Part shown: positions 1 to 11,998 of the stretch, one piece after another
Position numbering within the stretch: the first letter of the stretch is position 1
Layout of the letters: each line of letters starts with the position of its first letter
Assembly: GCF_947623445.1 (NCBI RefSeq)
Contig: NC_135248.1
Span: 3,534,977-3,598,976 of the forward strand
Source of the DNA: Clavelina lepadiformis
Lineage: Eukaryota; Chordata; Ascidiacea; Aplousobranchia; Clavelinidae
DNA length: 64,000 nucleotides
Reading direction: 5' to 3'
Made by a program: the position numbers and the translations under genes
Notes under the pieces: generated by a model
What the model saw: only the letters and a program-made list of their open reading frames with translations
The model's database searches: none
Told to the model about the DNA's origin: nothing

Positions 1-78
1 ATTAAACACTGTTTCGTACAACAGCTAGAATTACATTGTAACCATAGATTTTTAACACCTACGGTTGGATTTGCTTAA

Positions 79-2525
79 TTAGAAATTGGGCGGCACTCTT
101 TGCTTCTGCACTGGGCGGTAAAAGCCCAGGCTACACCAATGAATACTACAAACACGTATTATCTTAAATAAAAACAAAAGAGCAGCCAAACCACATTTTT
201 GTTTTTACGGTGAACACAACATTGAGCAAACGTAGACAAATATAATACAAATTGCTATCATGTTACGCATCGGATGCTTTTTTAAATACATGGTATGACC
301 ATACCTGTTTGAAAAATTTGAAAACGGGGGCAGCACTCCCAATGTATCATATTCACAGTATGCTCCAAGCCTAAAACATACAAAAAACCATAATGTTATT
401 ATAATTTCGCTAGAAGTCATTGTTTCAGAATTTTTTCCATCAAAACGCCATATATAACAAAATTTGACTTCAACAGTTAGACCCAGCTACTTACACTCCG
501 ACTAAAGCAGGAGCTGCAATTGACACAACAACCACAAGACTTATGAGGTTAATTAGCCAAATTTCAAGTGGGTAGTAGAATATGTCAGATAAATGAATTG
601 CACTTTTGTCATGTGTTTCACGATTTGTCAGGTTTTCAGCTCTTAAGTCAAGAGAAGCCAGCACCATTGCACAAATAAGCGAAAGGACACAAGGGAAAGA
701 TGCTACAAAGATAAACTAATTTGTTGAGTTATTAATACATACAAATAAAAAACATAAAGAAATTTAAAAATTAATTCATACGAAATATTTTTTTAATAAA
801 TTGCGTTGAAAAACCAAAGTTTTAAAAATGTAATATCACACCTAATCAATTCAAACGTAATATTTAAAAAAAAAAACAAGTTGTAAATTTTGTTATCATA
901 TATACTCTGTATGTTTAGAAAATTAGCAGCAACAATCAAGCAAAATTGAGTCAGAACTAACATTGGCTAAAAATGTTTTTATACAGCTCAAATATTTAAG
1001 TTTAAAACAAAACTACTTTTAGAAACTAACCAATCCAAAGAGTGTATCCAAGAGCTTCACCAGCATACAAGCTCCCCAAAGCATTGTATGTTGGCAGTAG
1101 GACGTTAAAACTTATAATTTCTGCCTGGGTACATAGTAATGGTTAAAAAGTGGACAGACAGCTGATTTATTTTATGAAATATATGATGTATATATATATG
1201 GTATAATGTATAAAATATTTTAAAAGTAACAAACACATTTATCACCACTAGATTGAATAAAGAAATTCGTTCGTGAAAATAAAGAAATTGTTAAATAAGT
1301 TTAAAATAGTGTTATAACGTTTGTGCATTTACAAGTACTCACTATCATCGAGACACTAAATTGGAAGCCAAGTACTGAATTAAGATAACTATCTTTAAAC
1401 CACACAACTGCATATGTGTTTAATACTGCTGAGAGTGTCTCACACCCAGCACCAAAAACAAATCGACCGGCATTCATCAGCCACATAACTCTTAGATATC
1501 CACCTGGATGATCAAAATTTGTAATAAGCAAGAAGTAATCACATTTTAAAAACAATTTTTTTGAAAAGGAGGTATTTTGTCAACAAAGATTTAAGTTGCT
1601 CTTACACACCAAAAGTAGCCATTTAAAAGTAAATGCATTCTTTCCACACACCATGCAGTAAAGGCAATACGTTAGCGTTTCTGCAGTGTTATAATTTGCA
1701 TTTAAAATTTTACATCTTACCAAGTGCCACCATCCACTGTCCCAGAAGCATGACGGTCGACAAAGAAACTGCACCAATTCTTATTCCAATATAACGGTCG
1801 ATTAAAAATCCACCAAGTACACATAAAGCTATATTTGGCCAGGAATACCTGTACAAGATGCAAAATTTGCTGTACTATAAATGCCATTGGTCGACTAAAT
1901 AAACCTAGCTTAGAATGGTTTTAGAATAGCTCAATACAATGTTATAAGCTTGCAATACAAAATAGATGATATGTTGTATTAGAAGCTAGACGATAGTAGT
2001 TGATCGATTTTACTAAAGGATTTTTAAAATATCAATTAACCAGAAATAAAGCCCCATAAAGGTATCTTCATCTATACCCATTTCTTCTATAATTGGGTTA
2101 CGCAAGATCACAGGTGATTCCCAACAGAAGCCTTTGCCTATAACAAGAATTCAAATAAAACACATCGTCATCATTCAGAGGATCATGTAAGCCATTGTTT
2201 AAGCTGTTTGCTTATTATAAACAACACCTACAAAGTAAACTTATACAAAGCTGATTTATAGCTTATAACAAGTTTTGTTTCAACAAAAATGGTTCAAATG
2301 ACCCACATCTTATGTCATGGTAAAATATACCAAATAAAAATTAAATATACCAACGCCAAAATTAAATCTAAAATTACCAAAGCCCACAAAACACATCAAC
2401 GCAAGGATAAGTATGCGATGGAGAAATCTTGTGGGATCACAAATTCCATATCTTGCAGTTGCTGGCGTTGCATTTAATTCGACGTCTTCCTTGGGAATAA
2501 GCGGCCTCTTTTCTTCTTCACTCAT
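79..2525 (-). CDS. MFSD1-like major facilitator transporter, paralogue A (C-terminus uncertain)
   Basis: This is a lysosomal-type MFS transporter of the MFSD1 family, read from eight exons: 2378-2525, 2041-2137, 1721-1848, 1343-1503, 1031-1124, 495-702, 305-370 and a doubtful 79-145. All joins keep frame with GT-AG sites. The start has an acidic stretch and a dileucine-like RPLIP segment, typical of lysosomal sorting signals. Family landmarks are YSWPN, the GGFLIDR loop, GRFVFG and NTYAVVWFK. Exons 2, 3 and 4 are 97, 128 and 161 nt, exactly as in paralogue B downstream. It is much more diverged than B: SYFCYD is replaced by KGFCWE, and the SMARI segment by SVSMI. The eighth exon ends early and would give about 322 residues, missing the last membrane segments. 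Either the copy is truncated or its true exon 8 lies beyond the left edge. Confidence 0.8.
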
Positions 2526-5500
2526 GATGGTTTAGATTTCAAGATAATTCGATGCAAAAATTGATTACAACTATAACAAACTTACATAGGGTTTGATATC
2601 CCTACAGTAGCAAAAGTAATGTAAAACAGCTTTTTAGGTTTAGTGGCCTTGTTAACCTTCCACCATTATAGCATAATTAGTATCTTGAACATTTTAAGCT
2701 TCACCAGGCTTTGCTGTTTTTTCCCGGTTGTTGGTTATTTATGATCATTTTTCTGGTTAGATTTTGCTATAACAAGGCTAGCACCATTCTTTTCGTTCCA
2801 CATGATCAATGGCAAAAAATACACGATACAATAACAAAATATGCCAAGTCATGTTTGCAATGTTGGGCTGATGATACTTTAAAGAACAGTGATGACAAAT
2901 GTTAAAAAATGTTCTGACATCACAGTAATTTATACAGGAGCTGAACCTCAACATTACCTGCAACCAACTATGCTTTTTAATAAATACTTGAAATCATGTC
3001 ATAATTTTTTGTTCCTGTTCTAATTCTGGTTTTATACGGATAAAAAGCTAAAAAATTGTTCATAATAAAACCTCATAGAATCTAGTGCAGAAGTGCATAA
3101 CCACATGATGCATTTGTATACTAGAGCTCTGCTGCCCAAATGGTAATGCCATTTGGTTGTCCGCTTATGCACAATCTCCGCATCATCAAACTAAAAATGT
3201 CCACACAATGCGCTTTCAAGATGGCTGTCACTACTTCACTGGAAAAAATCATGCGTTCGAAGCTAATTTTCATAGTTTCTTGTTAACCCAAGTTAACTGT
3301 AGTAACATAGTGACCTAAGCTTAATCTAAATCCAACTCCAATAAAACCTTAAATAGCTAAAATCCATTTTTTCTCATATTCTTACCGCCTATCTTTAACA
3401 ACAGCAGAACGGGCAGCGTGACCTACTTACAATAAAATAATTTAACCACGTCGTTTCGAGATACTAAGTAGGCCAAGTAAGTGGGAAGTAGGTCAGTTAA
3501 ATATGTCAGTGGCAGAGAAAAGCAATTAACAACTGGCAGTGGAAATTTCGTCCACCGAGTTAATGGCGAAGAATTAATTGTATTAAATGACTGAAATATT
3601 CCAAGCGCAGTTCACGGTTAAGAGGTATAAGCTAAGCGTGATGCTGATCTCGTTTAAGGTAAAGTACCCTATTGTAGACACGGTTTAGATTTATTAAGCA
3701 TAGAACGAAGAATCCCATTAGATGATTAGAAATACGGCTACTAACCCAAAAAAAATGTTTAAAGTTTTTAGTTTTACAGCAGCTTTATGCTTTTAATCAG
3801 ATATTTTTCTTCTTTTTGCACATATTCAAAGATACTAAAGATATAGTAGGCGAAATATTAAAATACATCAGTTGGCAGATCTATTAACTTCGTTACTTTT
3901 TTGCTTATTTACTGCAAATTAAGGTTTTTTTGTATCTCGAAACAAAATTTGCAAAGCTTGATGCACAAAAAATCTAAATTGACCGAACAACTTATTTGAT
4001 CAAACAGTTTACGAAAATGATTTGTTGACTTTGTGAACAACTTTCTCCAAATGGTTACTTGGCATCTACATACTGTACAAATATACTAAATCAGTAAACA
4101 TTCCTGCAAAAAAATTATTACGCATCGCAACTCGCATGCTAAAATTAAATTTTCTCCAACCAAAAATTTTGTGAAAGTAAACCTAGCTACTAAAAATTTT
4201 AGACCTCAAGACTCAGGAGTACAATCAGATTTGACTGTTATTATACCGCACATTGTTTAGTACAGTATTGTTGCCATGGGCAAACTACGCAAATTAACGA
4301 ACACGCAACGAAAATTAGAAAGACAAGTGATTCAATGTTCTTTGTTTCCGTGGTCGGATGTATGCGGCCGTGCCGACCATTAGTGTTTTTTAACATGTCA
4401 ATTTAAAAACTGTGCACGTGTCAAAGCCTTTGGGGTTTTGCAGATTTTTCCCGCCTGATCGTTCGTTTGCGGAGCTTTTTTTCTTTTTCGCTCCCCCACA
4501 AGCTATGACAGAAAATAAACGACATTATATACACATGTTGTTCTGTTTATGATATTTAAATAAACTCCCACACAGACTGAAATAAATGACATCAGCACAA
4601 GTTAAGTTCACAAATTGTAAGACCCATTAAGGAATGAGCCAAAAGCCAAAACAACTTGCAAAAACCGCCACCATGTGCATACACTGTTCAGCTTGTCAAT
4701 TTAAATCGTATTCATACCTAGGGTTAACAAAACATATTAGCCAGCAACCCAGCCAACAGCACTACACCGTACCGTCTTACATCCACAAAAACTCCTTAAC
4801 AGGCTTTTCGTCTTCCAGCTGTTGTTCTCTGCAGGCATGATCTGCTTTGTCATGATCGTTCTCCTTAACTCACATTTGAAGTACCGGTACGCTTTTCATT
4901 GGTCAGCACCAGATGTGTTTGAGGTAACAGCTGGAAAGTCGTTAACAGCAGAAAAGCCATGATAATTTTTAGATCCGTTTGACTAATCCGAATTAAATAC
5001 TACGATATTGCTGTACCAATAACTTATTTCTTTGTACCCTGGGTTTATGAATACGCACATAATTTATAACAAGAAACTATGAAAAACAGCTTCGAACGTA
5101 CGACTATTTCCCGATGAACTAATGACGGCAATTTTTATTTATAATAGGCCTACATATTTTTCTACCAATTAGCCTACTTTTGCATCTTTCTCGGAAGTGA
5201 TATTATTTTGTTATTTTTGTTGCCGAACATGAGCAAAGTTTACCTGTAAAACAGAAACGAATAATGTAGCTCGAAGGGACGATTCGTTGTTATCTTGTTA
5301 TACATCCTCACTTTCTTAATACATCTGACAATTTGAGCGTGTTAGGTTTATATAACAAAACACATAAAACAGCAGAATACGGATGCACTCTAGTCTAGGA
5401 GTAAAATTAACAAAAAAGTTGGTATAGACGAGCAGTGGTCAAAATAGCAAACGTTAAACCGTGCAAAACTGAGTCCAACTGCAGTACTGGTTCAATGCTA

Positions 5501-5754
5501 ATGTGACTCAAGTCTATTAAATAAACAAATGAAAAATCCAAATGGTCGCATATTAGATTGGTTAAAAACAATGTTCCAAATGTGACTTGTGCTTAGAACA
5601 CAGCAGTATCGCACAGGGTGTGCTCATTCCTAAATCTTCGTGGTTGCGTGGTTGTCCAGTCTGCCAGTGCTCATTGTATCTGGTTGACCCCCCGCAGGCG
5701 TGTACGTGAGAATCAGGTCCTCGATGGCGAGTAACATCTGCTGGATGTCACATA
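2526..5754. other. intergenic, no gene recognised
   Basis: This AT-rich stretch upstream of MFSD1-A shows only short open frames without recognisable domains or paired splice sites. The promoter of MFSD1-A should lie near its left end, but no clear motif stands out. Around 5460-5520 there are short GAGTCC and GACTCAAGTC motifs resembling those at 8165-8215, possibly decayed transposon ends. Confidence 0.5.
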
Positions 5755-6130
5755 TTGTATTGTATTGTATTGTATTGTTCATTTTTCGCCATTAACTGCG
5801 TGGAGCGAAAGTTACGATGCTGACCGCTGTAGTTACAGCACAATAAAACACATGTTCAAAAATAATTAACGAGCAGGACAAAGTGACAAAGCCCAAGGGC
5901 TTAAAACATGCAAAATAGCAATAATAGAATTGTGCTATAAGATGGTAGGTTAGCATGGCCACCAAACTCACAAAATAATTCCTAAGTTTAACGAATTTAA
6001 GGACAAAATAACACAAACAACAAAACAACTACACTGTTGGAAGATGTACAGGACATGTTGCCCAGCATTAAAACCATGCATATTAATAGCCGAAATAAAT
6101 ATATAAAGTGACATGGTAAGATTAAAATGA
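5755..6130 (-). repeat. dispersed repeat, copy 1, with (CAATA)n-like tail on the minus strand
   Basis: About 375 bp match the block at 63633-64000 in the same orientation, at roughly 85% identity by eye. The shared part starts in a TGTATTGTATTG run and continues through GCCATTAACTG, GAGCGAAAGTTACGATGCT, GTGCTATAAGATGGTAGG and TATTAATAGCC. On the minus strand this reads as an AT-rich body ending in a short tandem CAATA tail, which is how many LINE or SINE 3' ends look. No reverse transcriptase is visible, so the family is unassigned. The right-hand limit is unknown because copy 2 is cut by the window end. Confidence 0.75.
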
Positions 6131-9111
6131 CAATGAATATCTGGTGATGGTAACAATGGTTATCGTCTCGAAGTGATACCACAGCTTATCAGATTTTTAT
6201 AGGCAAGTGGAAAAGCTATAGGGAGTTGTGTATTAGAAAAAAAGTGGCTGAATATGTAAAGTACCCATAGCTTATGCAGTCCCAATTTGTTTGGCAGCCC
6301 ATTATCTCAGACCAGCTTACGGCAAGTTTTTTGCCTTTTGTAACTTGACCAAAAGCGCCAGCCAATCTTAAGGAGCTGAATAGCAAAATGTTAACTCTGC
6401 TTGGTTGCATTTAATATCTTCAAACTTAACAGGTAGCCCACCAAGTAATGCAGCAGGTGGTTAGCTAAATATAAATTCAACAAGCTACTATCTATAAGTA
6501 GCTTCTTCAACCTTACCAAGTTACAAAGATGCCATAAGCTATGAAATTGCTTTATACTTAAAGGTGTCCAAGTTTAGGAAACTTGATGTCAAATCTTTGC
6601 CAACTAGCGCGGTCGTACAGAGGACAACAGGATAGGTTTTTGAACTCAATCTGTACAAAAACTGAAAGGCGTGGATATCATTTTTTCGGTGTTTTGCACA
6701 TAGGAAAGCACAGTATGCAACGCAAAATGAAATGGCACCATTCAAATACTAATCAACAATAAATTGTAAAAAAGCGTCCCGTAATATGCTACTTCCTCCT
6801 ACCATTTATCTTGTGTCGAAAGGGAAAATATTCTAAAGTCTTGTTTAAAGGTTTTAGCATATTTCACAGAAGGTTAGCATGGTGCTATGCTCATATTCTA
6901 CATAATGTAAATCTAAAATAACACAACTTTTTATAGTTTTGTTTCGTATTTGTAATTTTATTGTATCGTAACCGTAATTGTAATGTAACGTAAACGTAGT
7001 TATTTTATTGTTCTCGTACTCATAACAGTAATGATTTTGTGTGTTTAATTTCTGTTTTAATCTCAACCTTTTTATATAAAACCTTATGAAAGATTAGAAA
7101 ATCATAAAAACCCAACAAAAAAATAAATAAATTTATTCCTTACTATTATTCCTTTCGTAAATATTCTTTTCATCCTGTAATTAGATCTACACTTATATCC
7201 ACATTTAACGGGCTGCTATAAACCCATGTTGCCCACTGACAACGACATCACAACAAGGTGTTATAATATTAAAAAAAACATCAAACGGTAAAACAACGAC
7301 ATAAAACATATTTTTATCAACATCACACCGGTATCAAGACTGACTTCCAATGACCATCAAAGTAGGCGTGACAGTGTCACGTGAGACCTGTTGTTCGCGA
7401 CATTTACTTACATGGGCGCACCAATGCGTGTAACCTTTCAAGAAAGACAAGGTTTCCAGTGACATTTCTTCACAGAAACGAATCTATAATGGAAATATTT
7501 CACATTATAGGTGGTATTGGAAGCAAATGTTGCACCATACAAGTGTGCTTTGGTGAAATAAGGCAAACTTATCGAACATACACTGCGTCTGGTATCGCTT
7601 ACAATCATGTAACAGAAGAAACAACATTAAGAGCGCATCAAGTTGCTGACGAAACGGCTCATATTGTAACATTGTAGTTCTAGGAATCTAAGCCGTAACA
7701 ATAAAAGCTTCTTCTGTTGGCAAATTGGTTGACGAAAAAAGGAAAAAAGCTTGAATTAATTGCTCACTTGGTAACGATTTGTGTTTGCAGGTGAAAGATT
7801 GTCCTGTATGTTTGAAAGCAACCTTCTTTTATTGCTAGTGTTTATTTAAAAATCTCCAGGTACCATATATATACGACTGTGCAATTGCTGTGATTAAGAA
7901 TCTGCAATTGGGTGAAACCACAAACCGGCCGGAATGTTAGGACAGCCTCGAGCTCATGTAATGGTATAATCAAGGCTGGTGTTGTCGTTACTATATGTAG
8001 GAGAGTGCCAAGAAGGCACAGCAAGGAAGGGGGCAAAAATGACCAAAAAAGCAATTAGAACTGTGATTAGAATTTGCGGTCCTTCATTTGAGAAGATAGT
8101 GTCTCACCATTGCGTACTTCAGTCATATGATGATACCAAGCCAGAGTCATACCAGTCATAATAGAGTCGTCATGACTCAAGTCAATGATTTGACTTAAGT
8201 CCGACTCAAGTCACCTTTTACAAAGACTTTATGTGATTTGTAAGTTGTAGAAAATACGTATAACAATTAAAACAATAAAAACAATAATAACAATTTAAAC
8301 AATAATAATTTAAAAAATCGAACATTTTTAAGCCTAAACCCTTTTCATCAAGCGTTTACAAGCAAACAAGCATCTTGATGCCTTGTTACCGTAGAAATGT
8401 AACAATCTCATTGTGACAAAAAAATAGCAGTTTAAAAACGGAGCGTTGGGTATTTGCAGTATTTGCTTTTCATACTAGTTATACCGGTACTCGTTTTTAA
8501 CTTTTATTAATGAGGGCGTTCCATGACATTTCCAAAAGTACACCACGGGCTCCATGACATCAAGAAAGCTGAAGATTTAAACATTAATCAGAGGAAAAGA
8601 AGATGTCATAGTAATAATAACATTGTGGTGCATTTTCTCTTAGGTACTGCGTAATACGTCTTCATAAATACATAAAGCAATACTATTTTTGTAAGTGGAA
8701 CAAACTAATAAGACAATAAAAGGTATAATAGTTTAAAATACAAGTTAATCTGACACAATGGTTCAAATAAAATGGCTGCTTATTTCTACAATATCACAGC
8801 TACAACTGCGATGTACTGGGTTAACATTCATAACTTTTAAAGGAGTGCCAAAAAACAAGGCGCATAAAATAAACCGGTTCAGCATAATGGATGAAAAAAA
8901 TCAGGATATGATTACCAACCAAGTTAGTCAAGCAACTATAACGGTGTAAAATCACTTAAGGAACAACTGAAGCTGTAAGCCTTTATATGTGTTAGCTTAA
9001 AATACTGCACTACTATACAGATTTATTACAAAATAAGCATATTATCTTATTCAATTAAGTAATGACAACATACATTACAATGTACAGTTTTCCACATACC
9101 GTTATTTGATA
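6131..9111. other. intergenic, no gene recognised
   Basis: No convincing gene is seen. The longest open frame (7381-7677, plus, 98 codons) resembles no family I recognise. At 8165-8215 a cluster of ACTCAAGTC-type motifs in both orientations (GACTCAAGTC, GACTTAAGTC) looks like the end of a small decayed DNA element. The part next to 6130 may be the body of the dispersed repeat. Confidence 0.45.
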
Positions 9112-9494
9112 TTAGCGCTTTTTATTGGGTTCAATCCAACGTTCGTTTTGTGTATACGGAAGGTAAACTCTCACAATTTTTCTCGTTATTGATTTTAGTC
9201 TCAGCTTCCTCAACTGCAATGATATTGGATTTGTCCCAAAATCAAAACTTAGGTTGCGATTATCTTGTTTAGTGTGTCGGTTCAGCATTCGTTTGTATGC
9301 GCCATATCTGATAAGAAACATAGAAAGTAGGTGCTTGTAATTTGTGGAAGATTCATAATTTTGTTCAAGTTCTGTTTCTTGTATCTAAACTGCTTATTTT
9401 TGTTATCACCAATAAAGCTGTCATAATACAGGTGTTGATTTTTGTCTATTGCTAACTGGTCAACTACAAAGACACTTATTACCGAAGAAGCCAT
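9112..9494 (-). CDS. possible small two-exon gene, unknown protein
   Basis: A small gene may start at 9494, opposite the nucleotidyltransferase-TPR gene, with only 113 bp between the two ATG codons. Two open frames overlap here. A strong pyrimidine-rich acceptor ending in TTTCTTATCAG precedes 9315, and the frame behind it stays open to a stop at 9112. Joining it to the upstream frame needs a weak donor (CT before GTATTA, near 9425) and would give about 86 residues rich in basic amino acids, ending in NERWIEPNKKR. AATAAA overlaps the end of the frame. I recognise no domain. It could equally be a chance frame in the shared promoter, so this is a candidate only. Confidence 0.25.
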
Positions 9495-9607
9495 GTTGAT
9501 AAAAAAACCTTTATTCTGCTAAATCGAGTCCAGGACCATTGCGCTTCATAACAAACGAGCAAGTGTGTGAGTTTAGTTGGTTGTGTTGAAGTTAAGACTT
9601 TGGTAAA

Positions 9608-11998
9608 ATGATGGCAGGACCACTGCAAAAGGCTGACTTATCGTGGGGGCGAAAGATGAACAAAATGACCGATAGGTTGAAAGAATTTTTAGATAAAAAT
9701 GGTAAAGAAAAAGATGCAGAAAAATCTGCGTCCATCTTCCATCAGATGGGATTGCTTTATATGGAAAAAAGTGAGCAAGATGACTTCATAACAAAAAAGT
9801 TGACTCTAATCAGAAGCGCTGCGCTTTTGAATGCTGCAGTGACCAGACAACCTGGCAACGAGCAATTCCAGAAATCTCTGAAAGATTTCTGCTCGAACTT
9901 GCTGCAAACAGCTGGCGCTAAAATACTTAAAGCTGACCTTTTAGAAATCGCCAAAATAATAAAAAAAATGGCGGAAGAAATGAGAAGAGAAACTGAAGAA
10001 AGTTTGGTTACTTTGAGAAACATTTCTTATGATTTATCTAAACAAGAACAAAATAATTTGGAAAATGAAATAATTGCAAATATCAAAACAATCCAAACTC
10101 AGATTACTCTGAAATACAAAAATATGATGAAGTTCGTATCAAAAGAATGTGAGAAAATAATGGGGAATACCCCATGCAAGTACTCCATTACCGGTATGGG
10201 TTCCCTTGCCAGATGTGAAATCACACCTTACTCGGATTTTGAGCATATCATACTGTTGGAGGAAGGAGTACAGAAAAAAGAAAATTATCCTGAAGTATTA
10301 GAGTATTTTCGTTGGTTCTCTGTCATTTTCCAAACGATCATTATCAACTTGCAGGAAACAATTTTACCTAGCGTGGCCATTCCCAACCTCGAACAGGTTA
10401 CAAAGCGGGGTGAGAAAGGGTTCTTCGACGCCTTTACAAAACGTGGAATCAGTTTCGACTTCATAAGACCGTATGCTTGCCATTTTCCACTTGGTAGGAT
10501 GGAAAAGACTGAGAAGAAACAATTCACAAACGAGTTTATCAAACCAGTGAGTGAAATGCTCAAGTATTTGGATAAAGATGAGGACTTGAAGAATGGCTAC
10601 AATATACCGAATGTGTTAATAACTACTTGCCAGGTCTATGGAGATAATCAGATATACCAACAAATTTTTGAGGGAATAAAAGATGTTTTGCGAAGTGATA
10701 AACTTCCAAAATACGACAGATTGATGCAGCAACTCAACGAAGATTTGCAAAATTTCGACGCTTTCGACAGTTTGAATGCAGTCAGTGCAGACAGCAAGTG
10801 CAACATAAAACGACTTGTTTACCGTACCACAACCTTATTTATTTCAGCATTAGGTCAGCTGAACTCTATTGATGATGGCTCGTCCTTTGCGATCATCGAC
10901 CAACTAAATAACAACAACGAAATCGATGATGGAACTGCTCATCTCTTATCATACGCTGTTGCAGTGAGCTGTCAAGTTCGTCTCAAGGTCTACATGGAAA
11001 AAGAAAGCCAAGATGATTATGTTGGCGAAAACCAAATCTATGGTTGGTCGGATAACAAGGTGTATGACAACTTAATGAGTACAGTTGGCGAAAAAACTAT
11101 GGTAGATTATTTTGCAATTGCGTACAAATTGCAGAATGTGCTAAGACGGAATGATGGTTTGAGCAACATGAAATTCAACATTACATTGAAACCATTTGAT
11201 AAGTTCAAAATGCTTCATATGCTTAATCTCCACGCTCGCATCATCAGTGAATGGGAAAGTTATTCAAGAGAGCAACCACTAAACTCATCGTCCGGAGATG
11301 AACTGTTTATTCGATGGTGGGTGGCGAGCGCGTATAGCAATACGCATCAATACAACGAATCACTACTTATGTTGGAGTGGTTAGAAGAACGCGGTATAAA
11401 AGACCCGGATTTGAAACAAGAAGTGATGCGTGGCAAAGCATGGTGCTTGTTTTACTTAAACCGCTTCCAGGAAGTGCTTCAGTTCATTGGCCAAGTCAAG
11501 GCTGAAGTTTTCAACTTGAATTTATCCGACACTCGTAAACATTTACTTTACGTCCATCTTGCTTACATCAGTGGTTGGTGTCAATATAAATCGAAGGAGT
11601 ATCAACTCGCAATCGATCAATACATGGATGTGGCTGAATATGCAGCTCGTATCGATCAACGTGGTTTGCCGCTGAAGGAAATCCACAGAGCACTCTGGTT
11701 TTATAACATCGGAGATTGTTTGTTTGAGCTCGGTCATTATGACGCAGCAATGAATGAAGCAGAGAAAAGTCAAAAACATTACGAACAACACAATGGTACT
11801 GTTCGTGACAAATGTAAATGCTATTCGCTGTTAGGTCGGTGTCATCTTAAGAAAGAAGAATACACAAAAGCTTCAATTTTTTTTCGATCTGAACTTGATT
11901 TAAGGCTACAGTTCGTTCCAAACGAAAAAAAACATTCTGACAAATACATCAATTTTGCGAAAAAAAATATTCAGATTTGCCAAGAAAATGTGCAATAA
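9608..11998 (+). CDS. nucleotidyltransferase-fold (GlnD/DUF294-like) protein with C-terminal TPRs
   Basis: A single uninterrupted frame encodes 796 residues. Residues about 1-185 are helical and charged. At 198-212 lies a Pol-beta-type nucleotidyltransferase motif, GSLARCEITPYSDFE, with the glycine-serine pair and paired acids D210 and E212; D284 in RGISFDF is a plausible third metal ligand. This matches the N-terminal uridylyltransferase-like family (GlnD/DUF294). About 340-550 is helical, like the domain that follows the catalytic core in that family. From about 565 to 790 repeated helical hairpins, such as the pair around AYISGWCQYKSKEYQLAIDQY, read as tetratricopeptide repeats. No signal peptide or membrane segment is seen, so it is probably cytosolic. 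The substrate is unknown. It has no introns, unlike many neighbours, and its AATAAA overlaps the stop codon at 11994-11999. Domain call confident, function open. Confidence 0.85.
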   Translation: MMAGPLQKADLSWGRKMNKMTDRLKEFLDKNGKEKDAEKSASIFHQMGLLYMEKSEQDDFITKKLTLIRSAALLNAAVTRQPGNEQFQKSLKDFCSNLLQTAGAKILKADLLEIAKIIKKMAEEMRRETEESLVTLRNISYDLSKQEQNNLENEIIANIKTIQTQITLKYKNMMKFVSKECEKIMGNTPCKYSITGMGSLARCEITPYSDFEHIILLEEGVQKKENYPEVLEYFRWFSVIFQTIIINLQETILPSVAIPNLEQVTKRGEKGFFDAFTKRGISFDFIRPYACHFPLGRMEKTEKKQFTNEFIKPVSEMLKYLDKDEDLKNGYNIPNVLITTCQVYGDNQIYQQIFEGIKDVLRSDKLPKYDRLMQQLNEDLQNFDAFDSLNAVSADSKCNIKRLVYRTTTLFISALGQLNSIDDGSSFAIIDQLNNNNEIDDGTAHLLSYAVAVSCQVRLKVYMEKESQDDYVGENQIYGWSDNKVYDNLMSTVGEKTMVDYFAIAYKLQNVLRRNDGLSNMKFNITLKPFDKFKMLHMLNLHARIISEWESYSREQPLNSSSGDELFIRWWVASAYSNTHQYNESLLMLEWLEERGIKDPDLKQEVMRGKAWCLFYLNRFQEVLQFIGQVKAEVFNLNLSDTRKHLLYVHLAYISGWCQYKSKEYQLAIDQYMDVAEYAARIDQRGLPLKEIHRALWFYNIGDCLFELGHYDAAMNEAEKSQKHYEQHNGTVRDKCKCYSLLGRCHLKKEEYTKASIFFRSELDLRLQFVPNEKKHSDKYINFAKKNIQICQENVQ

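Noticed and set aside
7381-7677. 98-codon plus-strand open frame
   Set aside because: No recognisable domain, no splice context and no conserved neighbour; a frame of this size is expected by chance.
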